DNA from: Phytophthora colocasiae
Taxonomy: Eukaryota > Oomycota > Peronosporomycetes > Peronosporales > Peronosporaceae
Length of the DNA stretch: 64,000 bases
Assembly: GCA_018806915.1 (NCBI GenBank)
Contig: JAGKQI010000059.1
Location: forward strand, 1,488,001-1,552,000
Reading direction: 5' to 3'
Below are positions 54,114-64,000 of this stretch, piece after piece (position 1 is the stretch's first letter; each line of letters starts with the position of its first letter). The notes beneath the pieces are model-generated. The model ran no database searches. It was given only the letters and a program-made list of their open reading frames with translations, and was not told where the DNA came from. Made by a program: the position numbers and the translations under genes.

Positions 54114-55983
54114 TGACACGTTGCTAATTACGATTTTTCGAGTGGATATGGACGTTACGCTGTGATGTGATTGGACATATACTGGATTGTGGGAGAAAGG
54201 GAGATGTGGGACGAGGTTATGTCTCGTGCGACAATGGTGGATCTGTGGAAGAAAACTACTATATATATTAACCTTCACCTGTACTGCAAAGGGGCCCAAG
54301 AGATCAGAAGTGTTCCTCGGAAAAGTGCACAAACTCCGAGAGATAATAACACTCAGTCTGATCGCCGGACTTTCCCCTACGATGAGTGCCTAAAGGTTGG
54401 CAGAAAGTCTCTCAGAAGAATGTATCTCTGAGAGACCTCATCCCGTTGCCGTCCTGTGTGACGATGATGGTTCAAGGAATACAGTTATACCCACAAGATA
54501 CCAAGTATCGCGCACCGGACGTAGCGCACCCCGCGCATATCCCTGGACTTCGTGCGTTGTAGCATACGTGCTCCGCACCCTGAAAACACTCATGGATCTC
54601 TGATATCACGCATGGAAACTCTGATATCACACCATGAAGTCTGACGTACATGAGTCCGACGTACATGAAGTCCGACGTACATGAGTCTGACGAACATGAT
54701 TCTGGTGACACAAGTCTGATGTGTCCGGCTTATATAAGCAATATTCCAGACATTGCCAGTTTCCGATGAACAGACTCCGATGTACAAGACTCCGATGATC
54801 AGACCCAAGTGTCACGACTCTGGTATTACGACTCTGATGTACATGATTCCGGAGTACATGGTTCCGATGAACATGTCTCCGACGCACATGATTCCAGACC
54901 CTGATGAACAGGATACCAGACTCTGACACTCTGAAGTCCACCCCATACTGAAACCAAGTGTACCCAACACGACCTCACGCAATCAAGTGAAACGCAACCC
55001 ACTCATCCCTGTAATGACATCATTAAGTGTCGACTCGACAAGATCCGCTGTACCGACTACCATAGTGAGCCCAAGTGAAGATTCCTGAGTTATACTGAGA
55101 CCAAGTGTATATGAGAATATGGAAGACAGAAGACAGAGAGATACGAGATAGATAACCAGAGTTCAATTTGACCGGTACCCCCGAGTTCAATTTTGCGTTA
55201 CAACCCCAAGGTCGATTCGTCGGTTCTTCGGAAGTGTAAGGCCACGACAAAGCTTTGAGTCGTGTGATCTCTCACCTATCAAGCCCCTTTAGGTGGAGAT
55301 CAGCGTAACGTAGAGACCTGAGAGGACCCACCTATTCCATTTCCTAGTTGGGTCGTTCGTCTTGTCTCTAACGGTAGCCCATTTCATATTGTACGTTTGG
55401 ACAGGTTTTGGGAGCTAGACAGTCGCTTTCAAGACGCTCTGTAGACTGTTATATAACTGATAGTGTATTGGTTTATTTTCCCTCTATATATATGAGGGTG
55501 GTGCGCGAAAGTTACGGGAATACCAGACAGACCAGGTGTCTGGTGAACATTTCCCTAGTTGACCTGGAGGACAAGCCCACTGCTCAAGGGCCAGGAAAGA
55601 ATAAGAGCAGCTACATATTTGTATATCGGAACTCTATATTGCGGTTATCTCGGAAGTCTAATTACTGGACTTCCCATTGTATTAATCTCTCTTCTGACTT
55701 CAGAAATCTCTGGTGTACACAAGTGTTCACCGGAAAACGTTCGACTCTCAAGCGCTCCTGTGAGGACCAGAAGGACATCCGACGGTCTACGCAAGGAACC
55801 CTCACTCTCAGCAACACACGACCCCGGCGAGGGTCTCATTACCAAGACAACGAACCTACGAGGACAGCACAAGGTAACACACGCCCACCTTGCTGTGCGA
55901 CTCTGGTATTACATCAGTAGTCGCACTTCCAGGTTCACTGTACGCCCTTGCACCGCGGTAAAAGTTGCACCGACTTCGCGACA
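54114..55983 (+). repeat. 3' LTR of the 17.4 kb family B element
   Basis: 1,870 bp, TGACACGTTGC to CTTCGCGACA, with a 4-unit minisatellite (54638-54698) and the palindromic TATA (54728-54739). The block 55170-55238 differs completely from the 5' LTR although both flanks match. Confidence 0.92.
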
Positions 55984-57700
55984 TTCTTCTTGTTGGACGA
56001 CAGCGTCCGACCTCATCCGAGCAGCCCGCGTAGTTACAGCTGACACTCGGACCACCCGATCCTCAGTCTTGGGGATCAGGACCTCGTCTAGTCGATTCAG
56101 GGTGACCAGATCCTGCTGATCCTCCTCGCCGCGAACATCGATCCCACCTTGGCGCTGTATAGCACCGCTCGCCAGGCTATCCGCACTTCAGTCTCTCTTC
56201 ACATGAACTAACTCATGATCGTTCCATCTCTTCAGGTGATCGAGTCTTTTCTGCTTCAGTATCGTTAACCCCGGCGCCTTGCAATCAATCTCGCCACGAA
56301 CTTGTCTGATTACGAAGTTTGAATCACCGCAGATCACCAGGCGACGGCGATCCCGACTCGTGAGCATATTGAGCCCTAAGAGAAGCCCGTTATATTCCGC
56401 CTCGTTGACCAAGGCTTTCGGCATAACCGGATCTAGCCTCGGTTACCTTCCAACCGGGTAGACTCCACACAATCGCGCTGAAAGCGTCCCCACCTTGTTT
56501 GACCCGAGCAGATCCGTCGAAGCTTAGCACCCATAATTCCTCATCTTGGCCCACCGTAGGTACCAGGGCCTGAATCCGGCGCTTGGGTTCCTTTCGAGGT
56601 GCGATCGCGATCAGGGCTTTATCGACCTCAGCCCTGGGCGTTATGCTGGCCGCGATCGCCCCCAGTATCTCATCTTCGCCCTTCGTACATTTCGTGATCT
56701 CGAGAGACCACGGGGATAGGAGTGCGGACCATTGACCCAGACGTCCTTGGAGGCCGGCTGATTTGAACAACCATGCAAGAGTAGAATGCCGGATCAAGAC
56801 CTTGATCTGGCGTCCTACCAACATGGTGTAGTACAGATCTAGGATCCGTAGTAGTGCCCATACCTCCTTCTCAGCGACATTGTAATTCAACTCGTTCGCT
56901 TTCAGGGTTCGACTGGCAAACGCGACCGGGTGGTAGATCTGGTCGTGTTCTTGCATCAACGCGGCGGAGATCGCCCAATCACTGGCGTACACGATCAATA
57001 CTGGTGATTTCGCCATATCAAAGTGACGAAGAATCGGAGTTGACGCGATCTTGGCTTTCAAAGTTGTGAACGCCTCGTGCGCTCTACTCCAACTCTCATC
57101 GCCCGTCTCGAGCCTTGTAGTGGTCTTGGGTCTGCTCGAACCAGAGGAAGGCACCGCCCCCAGGTCAGGGTCAGGGATGCTATCGCCCTCTTGAACCAAG
57201 ATGCCTCGCGATCTTTCCCGATCTGATTCCGGCTTAGTAGGATCGTGGGTGATCGGGTCCGTTCTGTCCATGATCTCCAGGAGATTCGGTCGCCTCCTTA
57301 GTTCTGCGAACTCCACTTCACGTAGTTCGTACAGAACCGATGCGTAGATCGCGTAATCCTCGATGAACCGACTGTAGTAGTTCATGCTTCCCAAGAAAGA
57401 TTGCATAGATCGGAGTGACCCTGGGAACGGTAGGTCCGTCAGGGATTTCAGATCCTTCGGGTTCGCCTCCAGGCCATCGATCGACACCTTGTGTCCAAGA
57501 TATTCCACCTTATCCATGCCCCAGAAGCGCTTTGCCACGCTGATCGAGAGGTTCCACTTATCACAAGCTTCTAGCAGATCTTTTACTCGTTCACACATCT
57601 GATCCCACGACCTCGACGTGATCAGGATATCGTCGATGTATGATTTTCGTCCCAGTACCGACGGGCGGCCTGGATCCTCCGGGGTCCCTGATTCGAACAC
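55984..57700 (-). pseudogene. pol: Family C RT C-terminal half and two RNase H domains
   Basis: Minus-sense pol. RT catalytic strand SYIDDILITSRSWDQM near 57635; KVEYLGHKVSIDGLEANPKD and SFLGSMNYYSRFIEDYAIYA follow. The first RNase H region reads VLIVYASDWAISAALMQ, with the Asp displaced relative to the usual VDAS. A second RNase H starts at LSFDGSARVKQGGD and continues in another frame after an indel near 56410 as NEAEYNGLLLGLNML, LVICGDSNFVIRQV. Its tail reads out of frame to 55984, where the family B LTR begins. The order mirrors family B, which supports a sister relationship. Confidence 0.85.
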
Positions 57701-58408
57701 ATCCGCAGAGTCTCCTGTGTCCCCTGGCTAAGAGATCTTCAGAAAACCATATAGAGCGTTATCTACGAGACGTTGGTAGATCTGGGGAGCATTCTTCAAT
57801 CCGAATGGCATACGATTCCACTCGAAGAGACCGAATGGGGTAATGAAAGCTGAGATTGCTCGAGCTCGGTCAGTCATCGACACAACCCACAATCCACTGG
57901 CCATGTCCAGTGAACAATACCAAAGAACTTTGTCGAGGTCTTCCAGCAGGTCGTTGATCAAGGGCATCGGGTAGACCATCAGTCTCGTGAGGCTGTTCAC
58001 CAGCCGATAATCAATGCACAGCCGGATGTCCACACCATTCTTCTTGATGATCACCACGATCGGTGATACCCAAGGCGAGGTCGATGGCCGGATGATCTTG
58101 GCGGCTAGGAGTCCTTTAATAAGATCCGATACTTTTTCGCGGAACTGCGGCGCCACCTTCCGGACTCTTTGTGCAATCGGTCTTGCGTCGCCAACATCGA
58201 TATCACACATAACGCCCTGGCCGCCGGAGGGAGCGCGTTTTCTTTCCCGATCAGGAGATGTCGTTTCTCCCAAATGATCTGTCGAAGCTTCTCGATCTCC
58301 TCCGGGGTAGCAGATCCTGGACTTCCCACTTGTAGATCCTCGATCCTGACTTCTTCCGTGGTAGAGATCTGGATCTCTGGTACTACCGTGAGGTTATCAG
58401 CTTGATCT
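57701..58408 (-). pseudogene. pol: Family C RT N-terminal half
   Basis: VMCDIDVGDARPIAQRVRKV, SPWVSPIVVIIKKNGVDIRL, CIDYRLVNSLTRLMVYPMPL, MPFGLKNAPQIYQRLV. A TAG at 57728-57730 falls in the low-complexity insertion just before YIDD; the frame on both sides of it is the same. A frameshift near 58280 separates this from the linker upstream. Confidence 0.85.
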
Positions 58409-59942
58409 TCAGCCGAAAATCACCACCTTCGTGCAGATGGGTCTGATCGGCGTTCTCGATCCCTTCGGGGGATATCGAATCCGGTTCATTCGCTGATGGA
58501 TCACGAAGTTTGTCGTCTTTGGTCGTCGGGATAGGGGTGTTTGTAACCGTGGGGCCGTCGTCAGTGTCGGATACATGTTCGATCTCGATTTTGAAATCTG
58601 GATTTCTGCTTTTGCTTCGATCCCTTCTTCACTTGTCCGATCTGTCTGGTCTGGGGCCTGATCTGGCAAGCTATCATTCGTCTCACCGCCCCCAGCTTCG
58701 CCACTCGGGGTCCTGTCCGAACTGATCGTGATCGGTGGAATGGCTACGGGATCCGGTTGTGGCTCGAGGAATGCGACCTTGACCTCGGCCGCACCGGTCG
58801 ATCGAGTTGGTGATCGGGGTTCCAATGTCGATATCGAGGCAGGATCAAGGTCGATCTTGGTCGTTCCACCTCGGCGGAGTATGGATCGCGGTGTAGCGTA
58901 AGTTGGTCGTTCGACCGACGGGAGCGAGGCTTCCACGGATTTCTGAGGCTCGGGTCTTGCGTCTACTGTCGCTTCCAGAGCCAGGTTCTGCCATTCCATA
59001 TAACGCCGCGATCCGACCGATACAAACCCGGGGTATCGAGGAACTTTTTCTTGATCCAGTACCATTCCGACATGTAATCGGTGATCTAGTCGTAGAATGT
59101 TCTCGCTCGGATTCGTGATCCCTAAGTACCGAGTCCGGCCAGGTCCTTCTGCCACAGTAGGTACCCATCGGTCGCCCCTGGTCACCCACAATTTTTCCGT
59201 CGCCGATAATTTTTCTCTTGACACGATCTCTTCAGATTCCCCAACTGGGATACTTAGATCTTCCTCCAGTCTCACCTATCTTACCTTCTCCCCATATAAT
59301 CTCTTACGACCATTAAGTGGGATTCCCACCTCATTAGGTAGGCTCATCGATCCCTTCGAGAGATCCATTCGTACTCCAGCCGGGATCATGAAGTCCATGC
59401 CCAAGATCGCGTCCTGTCCGGATAGGTCCACAATCCAAATGTCGAAAAAATAGACCAAGTATCCCGCAAGCGTGATCTTAATCCTCGTTCTCCCTTCGGT
59501 AGTATACACATTATCCCCGATCCCAACACACTCCTGTCTCTGACTAGTATCAAAGTGGCACCAACCTTACGAGCAAAGGCGATATCCAAGATGAATACCT
59601 CGGCGCCAGTGTCCAGGAGTAAGATCGCTCTTTCATGATTGATCTTGCCTGAGATCCTGGCTTGGCGAAACCATTTTCCTGGTGCGTGGTATTTCCAGTA
59701 CCCCCTGGATTCTCCTTCCTTGAGATCCAAGGCCACCTCCGCACCCGTTCGAGAGAACTCATCGACTCGGTGGAGACTCGCGATCCTAGCAGCATACGAA
59801 TGCAACTTACATGTATTACCGCGTAGATCCGAACCCTCCCTATCTTGATCCCTCGATTTCTTGTTCACGTATGCATAGATGCAGTACTCAGAACGCTCGG
59901 CTCGTACCGGATTCCAAACTGGCGAGCGTCCTAGTTTAACAT
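58409..59942 (-). pseudogene. pol: Family C protease and linker
   Basis: Entered by -1 frameshift from gag. The protease has ILLLDTGAEVFILDIAFARK and, after a frameshift near 59510, IWIVDLSGQDAILGMDFMIP. The linker contains LWVTRGDRWVPTVAEGPGRT and YPGFVSVGSRRYMEWQNLAL, then an acidic Ser/Pro/Glu-rich stretch with a frameshift near 58600. It is the equivalent of 44673-46043 in family B (same RGDRWV motif). Confidence 0.8.
59893..59940 (-). promoter_or_regulatory. Putative -1 ribosomal frameshift signal, family C
   Basis: On the minus strand GTTAAAC (59940-59934) lies in gag register as G|TTA|AAC and is followed at once by the gag stop TAG. Four bases after the heptamer ACGCTCG (59929-59923) can pair with CGAGCGT (59899-59893). 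The pol frame is open in -1 (VKLGRSPVWNPVRAERSEYC). Confidence 0.7.
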
Positions 59943-62276
59943 CTTCTCCACCTTCTCAGGGAACAACCCAGCGTGTTGAGTCGGGTCGTACCACTTGCGG
60001 ATCTGGTTGTAGAATTCCTCCATGGGACATTCCCCAGCCTCATGGATTTCCCCACAACCGCGACAGGTATATAGACAGCGGTCCGTTGGGTGACCTCTCT
60101 TCCCACACTTATCACAGGTCAGACGTCTCCAACAGTCCAGATCCGTGTGCTTCCGAGACCCACAGTGCGAACAGCGGCTCCGATCATGGTCCGGCGAGCT
60201 GCGACGATCCGAGATCCGGCTCCGATCTTGCGTGTTCGCATGAGATCGTAGTTGATCCACCTGGTGGGGAACGCCCCCAGTACCGATCTGCATTTCCTCG
60301 GACGCGGCGAGATAGATCCTTCGGAGATCTCCCTCAGAGTCGGAACCATCCGATCCTGAGACTTCTTCTGACTCCGAGCTTGGGTCGTGGGCTTGAATTG
60401 CACGCACCACAGCCCGAGCCGGCGCTGTTGGGGCGCTCGCGGGTATCTTCTGCCGATATTTCGAGCCAAATGCGGACTTACGTTGTCTGCTCTTCGCTCT
60501 TTCTCGTGCGCGAAGCACTTCCTCCAGCTCCTCGACGTCCGTGAGCCGAAGCAAGGTCAGCCGATCGGCTAGCTCGGGATCACCCAAGGTCTCGATATAA
60601 TGATCGACGTGTTCCCGACGAGCCTTGGGGCTCCCATCCTTGATCTTGAGTTTGGCCCGCAAAGCGGCCACGTTGAGTCGATAAAGGTAGTCAAGGGGGG
60701 TTTCTTCGGACCGTTTGCGAGCATGGTAGTATTGCCAAGCGACGGACATCCCCAATCCACAATACTGGGTTTGAAAACTATCCAGCAGATCTGTCCAGCA
60801 GGTCTTCGTGGTCCTGCTCAGCTGGCGGTACCAGTTCTTGGCCGGGCCGATCATCAGGTCCGCGAACGTGAGGCACTTCTCTTCCTCCGTGGCTTGATCC
60901 CGCTGAAACGCCGATTTAACTTTACTGATCCAGGCCCGAGCGCGATCTTCGTCTAGTTCCTTGCCCGCGAAATCCTTCAGATCCGAGATCGCTGAGATCC
61001 GGACCCGCTGGATCACCGACGATCCGCCTTGGCCGATCGCTGCAGACGCGACTGCGGCTCGGCTCGACCTGGATCGGCCCGAGTTCGGTATCCCCAAGTC
61101 GTCGGGGTCGTATTCCCAGGAGTCCGGATCCTTGGATGCGACCGATTCCATGTCCACATCGGACATTCTCCGGGCCGGGTTTTTCGGGATCATCCGGCTC
61201 TGCTTATTCAGGAACCTATCCATCGCCATCTGAAAGTATTGGTCCAGTTTCCCTTCGGATCCAGGGGGCTTGGCCGCCGGGGTAGCATGATCAGTTATGA
61301 TCTGTCGACTTTTTACGTGGTCGAGCATCTTTGGTTCCATCTTCAACTCCGTAGGTCGCTGATCCTGCTTCTTGACTCGCGACTTCAGGAACTTAGCTCC
61401 GGAGGGGCCCAGCGACATGCGTGAAGGACCTCTGGGGCTATCTGAGTCCGGTTCCGATGTGGCTGACGCATAATGCGACGATCCGGTCTGATATCCTAGC
61501 TCCGGCGTTTATGATCGTTCGCCGACCAGGATCTTGAGGGCATCGAATAGGCCTTGAGTCGCCGTCTGAATAGCTCGGAGTTCCATGTCGAACAGAGAGT
61601 TCGGATCGAACTCTCCTGCCACCAGACCCGCTTCTTGGAGTAGGTCTAACAGGACCTTCACCGCGCTCAAGCGGTCGATAGTGGTCGGAGGTCTCGACAC
61701 TGGGCCGGATAGCTCTCCGATCTGACGAGCCTGTATGATCGTCAGGACGGGGTCCTGAAGCAGGATCTCACTTAGCACCTTTCGGTAATAAGCCATCTCG
61801 ATTGCATCGCTAGCGATCATTGACCTTGACTTAACCACGTCTTCTGATCCTGAATCTGGGGCTTTCAACTTCGTTCGGGTGCTCCTGATCTTCTTCTTCT
61901 TCGTCGATCTTGAAGCCGCCGTGGATTTGGTGACCGAATTAGGTTTCGGTTTTGCCGATTCCTTATTGCTCGTTTGCGGATCTCGATTCTCATCGAGATC
62001 CGCGGTGGCCCCCGAAGGGGCCTTGGGAGGAATTCGAGGCTTTTCTTCGAGATCTGGGTCGTGATCCAGGTCTGTCTCGTGTCTGTCAGTAGAGATCCTC
62101 CCAGAACTCTGCTGACCCGTGGATCTTTCACTTTTCAGCTGTACCTCCGTCGATCCAACATTCGTAGGCACTTCTTCCCCTTGTTCTTCTTTTACCTTGA
62201 CATCTTCTTGGGACTCACGGTGATATCCAAAGTCACCAGAAGATCCAGGCACGCGCACCATTGTGGTGGAGCGCAT
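59931..62276 (-). pseudogene. gag: Family C Gag, ~780 codons with one nonsense codon
   Basis: One frame runs from ATG at 62276 (MRSTTMVRVPGSSG) to TAG at 59931-59933, broken only by TAA at 61509-61511. The N-terminal part is charged and Ser/Lys-rich (KSTAASRSTKKKKIRS) with a helical end (DRLSAVKVLLDLLQEAGLVA). After the stop come YDPDDLGIPNSGRSRSSRAA, the gag core (FAGKELDEDRARAWISKVKS, AKNWYRQLSRTTKTCWTDLL, RSEETPLDYLYRLNVAAL) and three knuckles: CSHCGSRKHTDLDC, CDKCGKRGHPTDRC and CRGCGEIHEAGEC. The three-knuckle layout, with a short third one, is the same as in family B. The DNA is very GATC-rich. Confidence 0.87.
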
Positions 62277-63502
62277 CTGCCAAAACCTCGTTAAGGCAGG
62301 TCTCGATCACCACTTGCGCCCAGACACCGACTAACGGAGGGGGTCCCCCGATGATCCGTGATCTAGCTGTGTGTAGTTTCACCTTGTGTACCCGTCGGTA
62401 GGCGGGTTACGCTCTTCTAGGTGACTTCTGAGGATGTCTTGAAGGTCGGAAGAAAGTCTTGTGGGGAGCAGGGGTTTGAGGTAGCGTGGATATGCTTCAC
62501 TATACCTCGGGGTACTTGATCCCGGTCGTAGGCGAGTTCTCGAGCCTTGATCCGGGTGCCTGGTCCTTGATCCAGGTCTTCCAATAGTCCAGTGTTCGGG
62601 ATTCGGTCCCTTCCTTTGTCGGCACTAATTCTTTATCGTGCGCAAATTTCCAACTCGAAGGGCGCTTGGGGTCACACGAGCAGGAACTAGGAACCACGTG
62701 TCACCAGGAGGACCCGGGAGGACGCTGTCCAGTAGAGACGGCTAGGGAGAAGACATTTTGTAGCAACCACGGACTCGGGGAAGTCCATAGTTTGTCCTCG
62801 TGCTAAACCCGATACAACATGTAATATACAAGTTTGCACCACCCTTCCTGTGTTCCAGGTAAGTACGTACAGTCAAGACACTATCAATAAGCGCCACAAC
62901 TACGTGGTTGCTAACCACGGTCCCCGCCACACTACCCATGCTGCTCCATCGTCGCACCTCAGAACTCTGCGCCTCCGAACGATTGCCAAAGGGTCCACGC
63001 CGACCTGTGCGTCGCAGAACGTGGCCGCTCCCTTAATGACCTTCTTCTGTTGTTGGGTGGAGACGATTCTCCACGCGTGTATTTCCAAAAGCTCCTTAAC
63101 TCTCCACAATCGCGCAGAATCGGAACTGAGAGATTCGACGGTCAGCCGCACGTCGAAGAGCCCTCCTAACTACCGTAGCCCCACCTATCCTCAGTATAGC
63201 GCTTGTCACCGTCAGGATCCTCCCTCGGCGACTCCTTGGATGTCTTCCTAGCCGTCCATTGCCTTGTGGCCACGTCGTCCAGCCTCTCTGGTTCCCTGTG
63301 TCCTTGTGTGGCTGGTGCCGTGTCATTCCTCCCATTGCGATCTTCGAAAGTCACTGATCTTCAACTTCAAGGTCTCCACTATCTTCCTGCAACTTCCGAT
63401 CGACTGGTGTCCGCGTCACTGTCGCCAGTGAGGTCAATTATCTCTGCTACCCGAACTTCTTCCAACGAAAATCGCCCTTCACGAATGAATGCTGACATTT
63501 GT
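62277..63502. other. Unassigned DNA right of family C gag
   Basis: No coding sequence or RNA gene I can support. The part next to gag (62277-62740) may be family C leader or LTR, but I find no second copy to compare with. TAGCAACCAC at about 62763 and GTGGTTGCTA at about 62905 form a ~10 bp inverted repeat around ~150 bp, a weak hint of a small transposon. Confidence 0.4.
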
Positions 63503-64000
63503 CTACACGCCATCCCCCGCCTGAAGATCGCCCCCGATCTTTCCCTGGTCAAACAGTGTCTCGAACTGCTGGGCTGTGAGCCAGGCTGGCACCACTGGTC
63601 CACCTGGGCGATCTTGGTACTCCACTCGGTACTGCGTCTCATACCTGCCAGCTTTGTTTCTGACTTTTCGTTGTCCTCGTTCAATAACGGTTCCAGCAGT
63701 AGCCTCCTCCATGATGGTCTTAGCTGCAGATGGCCATCGTGATTGTCCGTGTCCTCGGAGAGCTCGCGTAATTCCATCCCTTGGTGCTGCGTCACCGTGA
63801 CTAGTGCCCTCCGGGTCTTTTCCTGGTCGTTGTTGTTGTTCCTTAACTTCCCCGTTCGTTTTTGAGGTTTCCGTAGCACTTGGTATCCCACAATCTGCAT
63901 CTGGATCCAGCGTTTCGGCGTTTGTCTGCGTCGGTCGGTCACGAAGAGCACTCCGTTTCGCTGCTCGTGCTTCACGTGCCGCTGTCTCCGCACGTCGCTT
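63503..64000 (-). CDS. Partial ORF with chromodomain-like segment, unknown
   Basis: An open frame enters from the right edge of the window and ends at 63503. The N-terminal part is Arg/Ala/Glu-rich; from the Met at 63712 it reads TAGTVIERGQRKVRNKAGRY, ETQYRVEYQDRPGGPVVPAW, LTAQQFETLFDQGK. The spacing of hydrophobic and aromatic residues recalls a chromodomain-like fold, but I cannot assign a family. It could be the N terminus of another retroelement. Confidence 0.35.
   Translation of the reverse strand, partial: KRRAETAAREARAAKRSALRDRPTQTNAETLDPDADCGIPSATETSKTNGEVKEQQQRPGKDPEGTSHGDAAPRDGITRALRGHGQSRWPSAAKTIMEEATAGTVIERGQRKVRNKAGRYETQYRVEYQDRPGGPVVPAWLTAQQFETLFDQGKIGGDLQAGDGV

Larger units (their letters stand above)
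38627..55983 (+). mobile_element. Near-complete 17.4 kb family B Gypsy element
   Basis: Order: 5' LTR (38627-40533), primer-binding site, gag (40680-44672), -1 frameshift site, protease, RT, degenerate RNase H, second RNase H, integrase N terminus (to ~49018), an inverted block of ~1.93 kb holding integrase/chromodomain and the end of the antisense gene, the rest of the antisense gene (50943-54058), polypurine tract, 3' LTR (54114-55983). The dual RNase H plus chromodomain matches what has been described for oomycete 'Chronos' Gypsy elements. Flanks CCTTC and TTCTT do not form a clean target duplication, and the two sides are different host elements, so one end may be recombinant. Confidence 0.85.

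Noticed and set aside
38622..55988. Target-site duplication for the 17.4 kb element
   Set aside because: The 4-5 bases on the two sides (CCTTC and TTCTT) are only similar, and the flanking host sequences belong to different elements.
1..64000. Secreted RXLR or Crinkler effector genes, tRNA or rRNA genes
   Set aside because: No ORF with a signal peptide followed by RXLR/LFLAK motifs was found, and no cloverleaf or rRNA-like segment was recognised. All sizeable ORFs fall in transposable elements or remain unknown.

Overview
This window is a transposable-element graveyard from a eukaryote, most likely a peronosporalean oomycete (Phytophthora-like). The evidence is three Ty3/Gypsy lineages of oomycete type, two of them with a second RNase H, a piggyBac-like element with a SANT/Myb partner protein, and a Tigger/pogo remnant. 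I found no host housekeeping gene, effector gene, rRNA or tRNA gene. Below, family A is the short-LTR (~0.46 kb) Gypsy, family B the giant Gypsy with ~1.9 kb LTRs, and family C a relative of B. 'Sense' means the gag-pol direction of an element.

Layout. 1-540: Tigger/pogo transposase core. 541-2979: family A protease-RT (+), cut by a family A 3' LTR (2980-3437, -). That LTR belongs to a minus-sense element whose integrase/chromodomain end (4590-5465) overlaps a 514-codon antisense ORF (3539-5083). 5465-17083: minus-sense family B gag-pol, split by a solo LTR (7416-9309, AGGG duplication) and by a 5.5 kb piggyBac (9745-15220, TTAA duplication). 17083-20499: antisense ORF and 3' LTR of a diverged family B element. 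20500-31389: nested family A elements, including a ~2 kb near-perfect inverted repeat (25977-27964 / 29400-31387). 31390-33019: a family C-like LTR and family C integrase scrap. 33020-38626: a partial minus-sense family B element. 38627-55983: an almost complete 17.4 kb family B element with an internal ~1.9 kb inversion. 55984-62276: minus-sense family C pol and gag. 62277-64000: mostly unassigned, with one partial ORF at the edge.

How the parts work together. In all three families gag and pol are joined by what looks like a -1 ribosomal frameshift signal in the correct register (A AAA AAC in A; G UUA AAC followed directly by UAG in B and C, each with a stem-loop 4-6 nt downstream). Families A and B both carry an extra ORF on the opposite strand between pol and the 3' LTR. 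Orientation in B is fixed by a primer-binding site beside the 5' LTR and a polypurine tract beside the 3' LTR. The four full-length ~1.9 kb family B LTRs keep a perfectly palindromic TATA element that could fire both ways. Each family also has its own unexplained short-sequence signature: A is tiled with perfect hairpins throughout LTR and coding DNA, B repeats an 11-mer TCYGRYGWACA in both LTR and coding sequence, and C is very rich in GATC.

Nearly every coding region carries stops or frameshifts. The exceptions at reading-frame level are the family A antisense ORF, one family A gag pair, the piggyBac transposase ORF, the family B integrase ORF (49548-50942) and one antisense-protein ORF (51890-54058).
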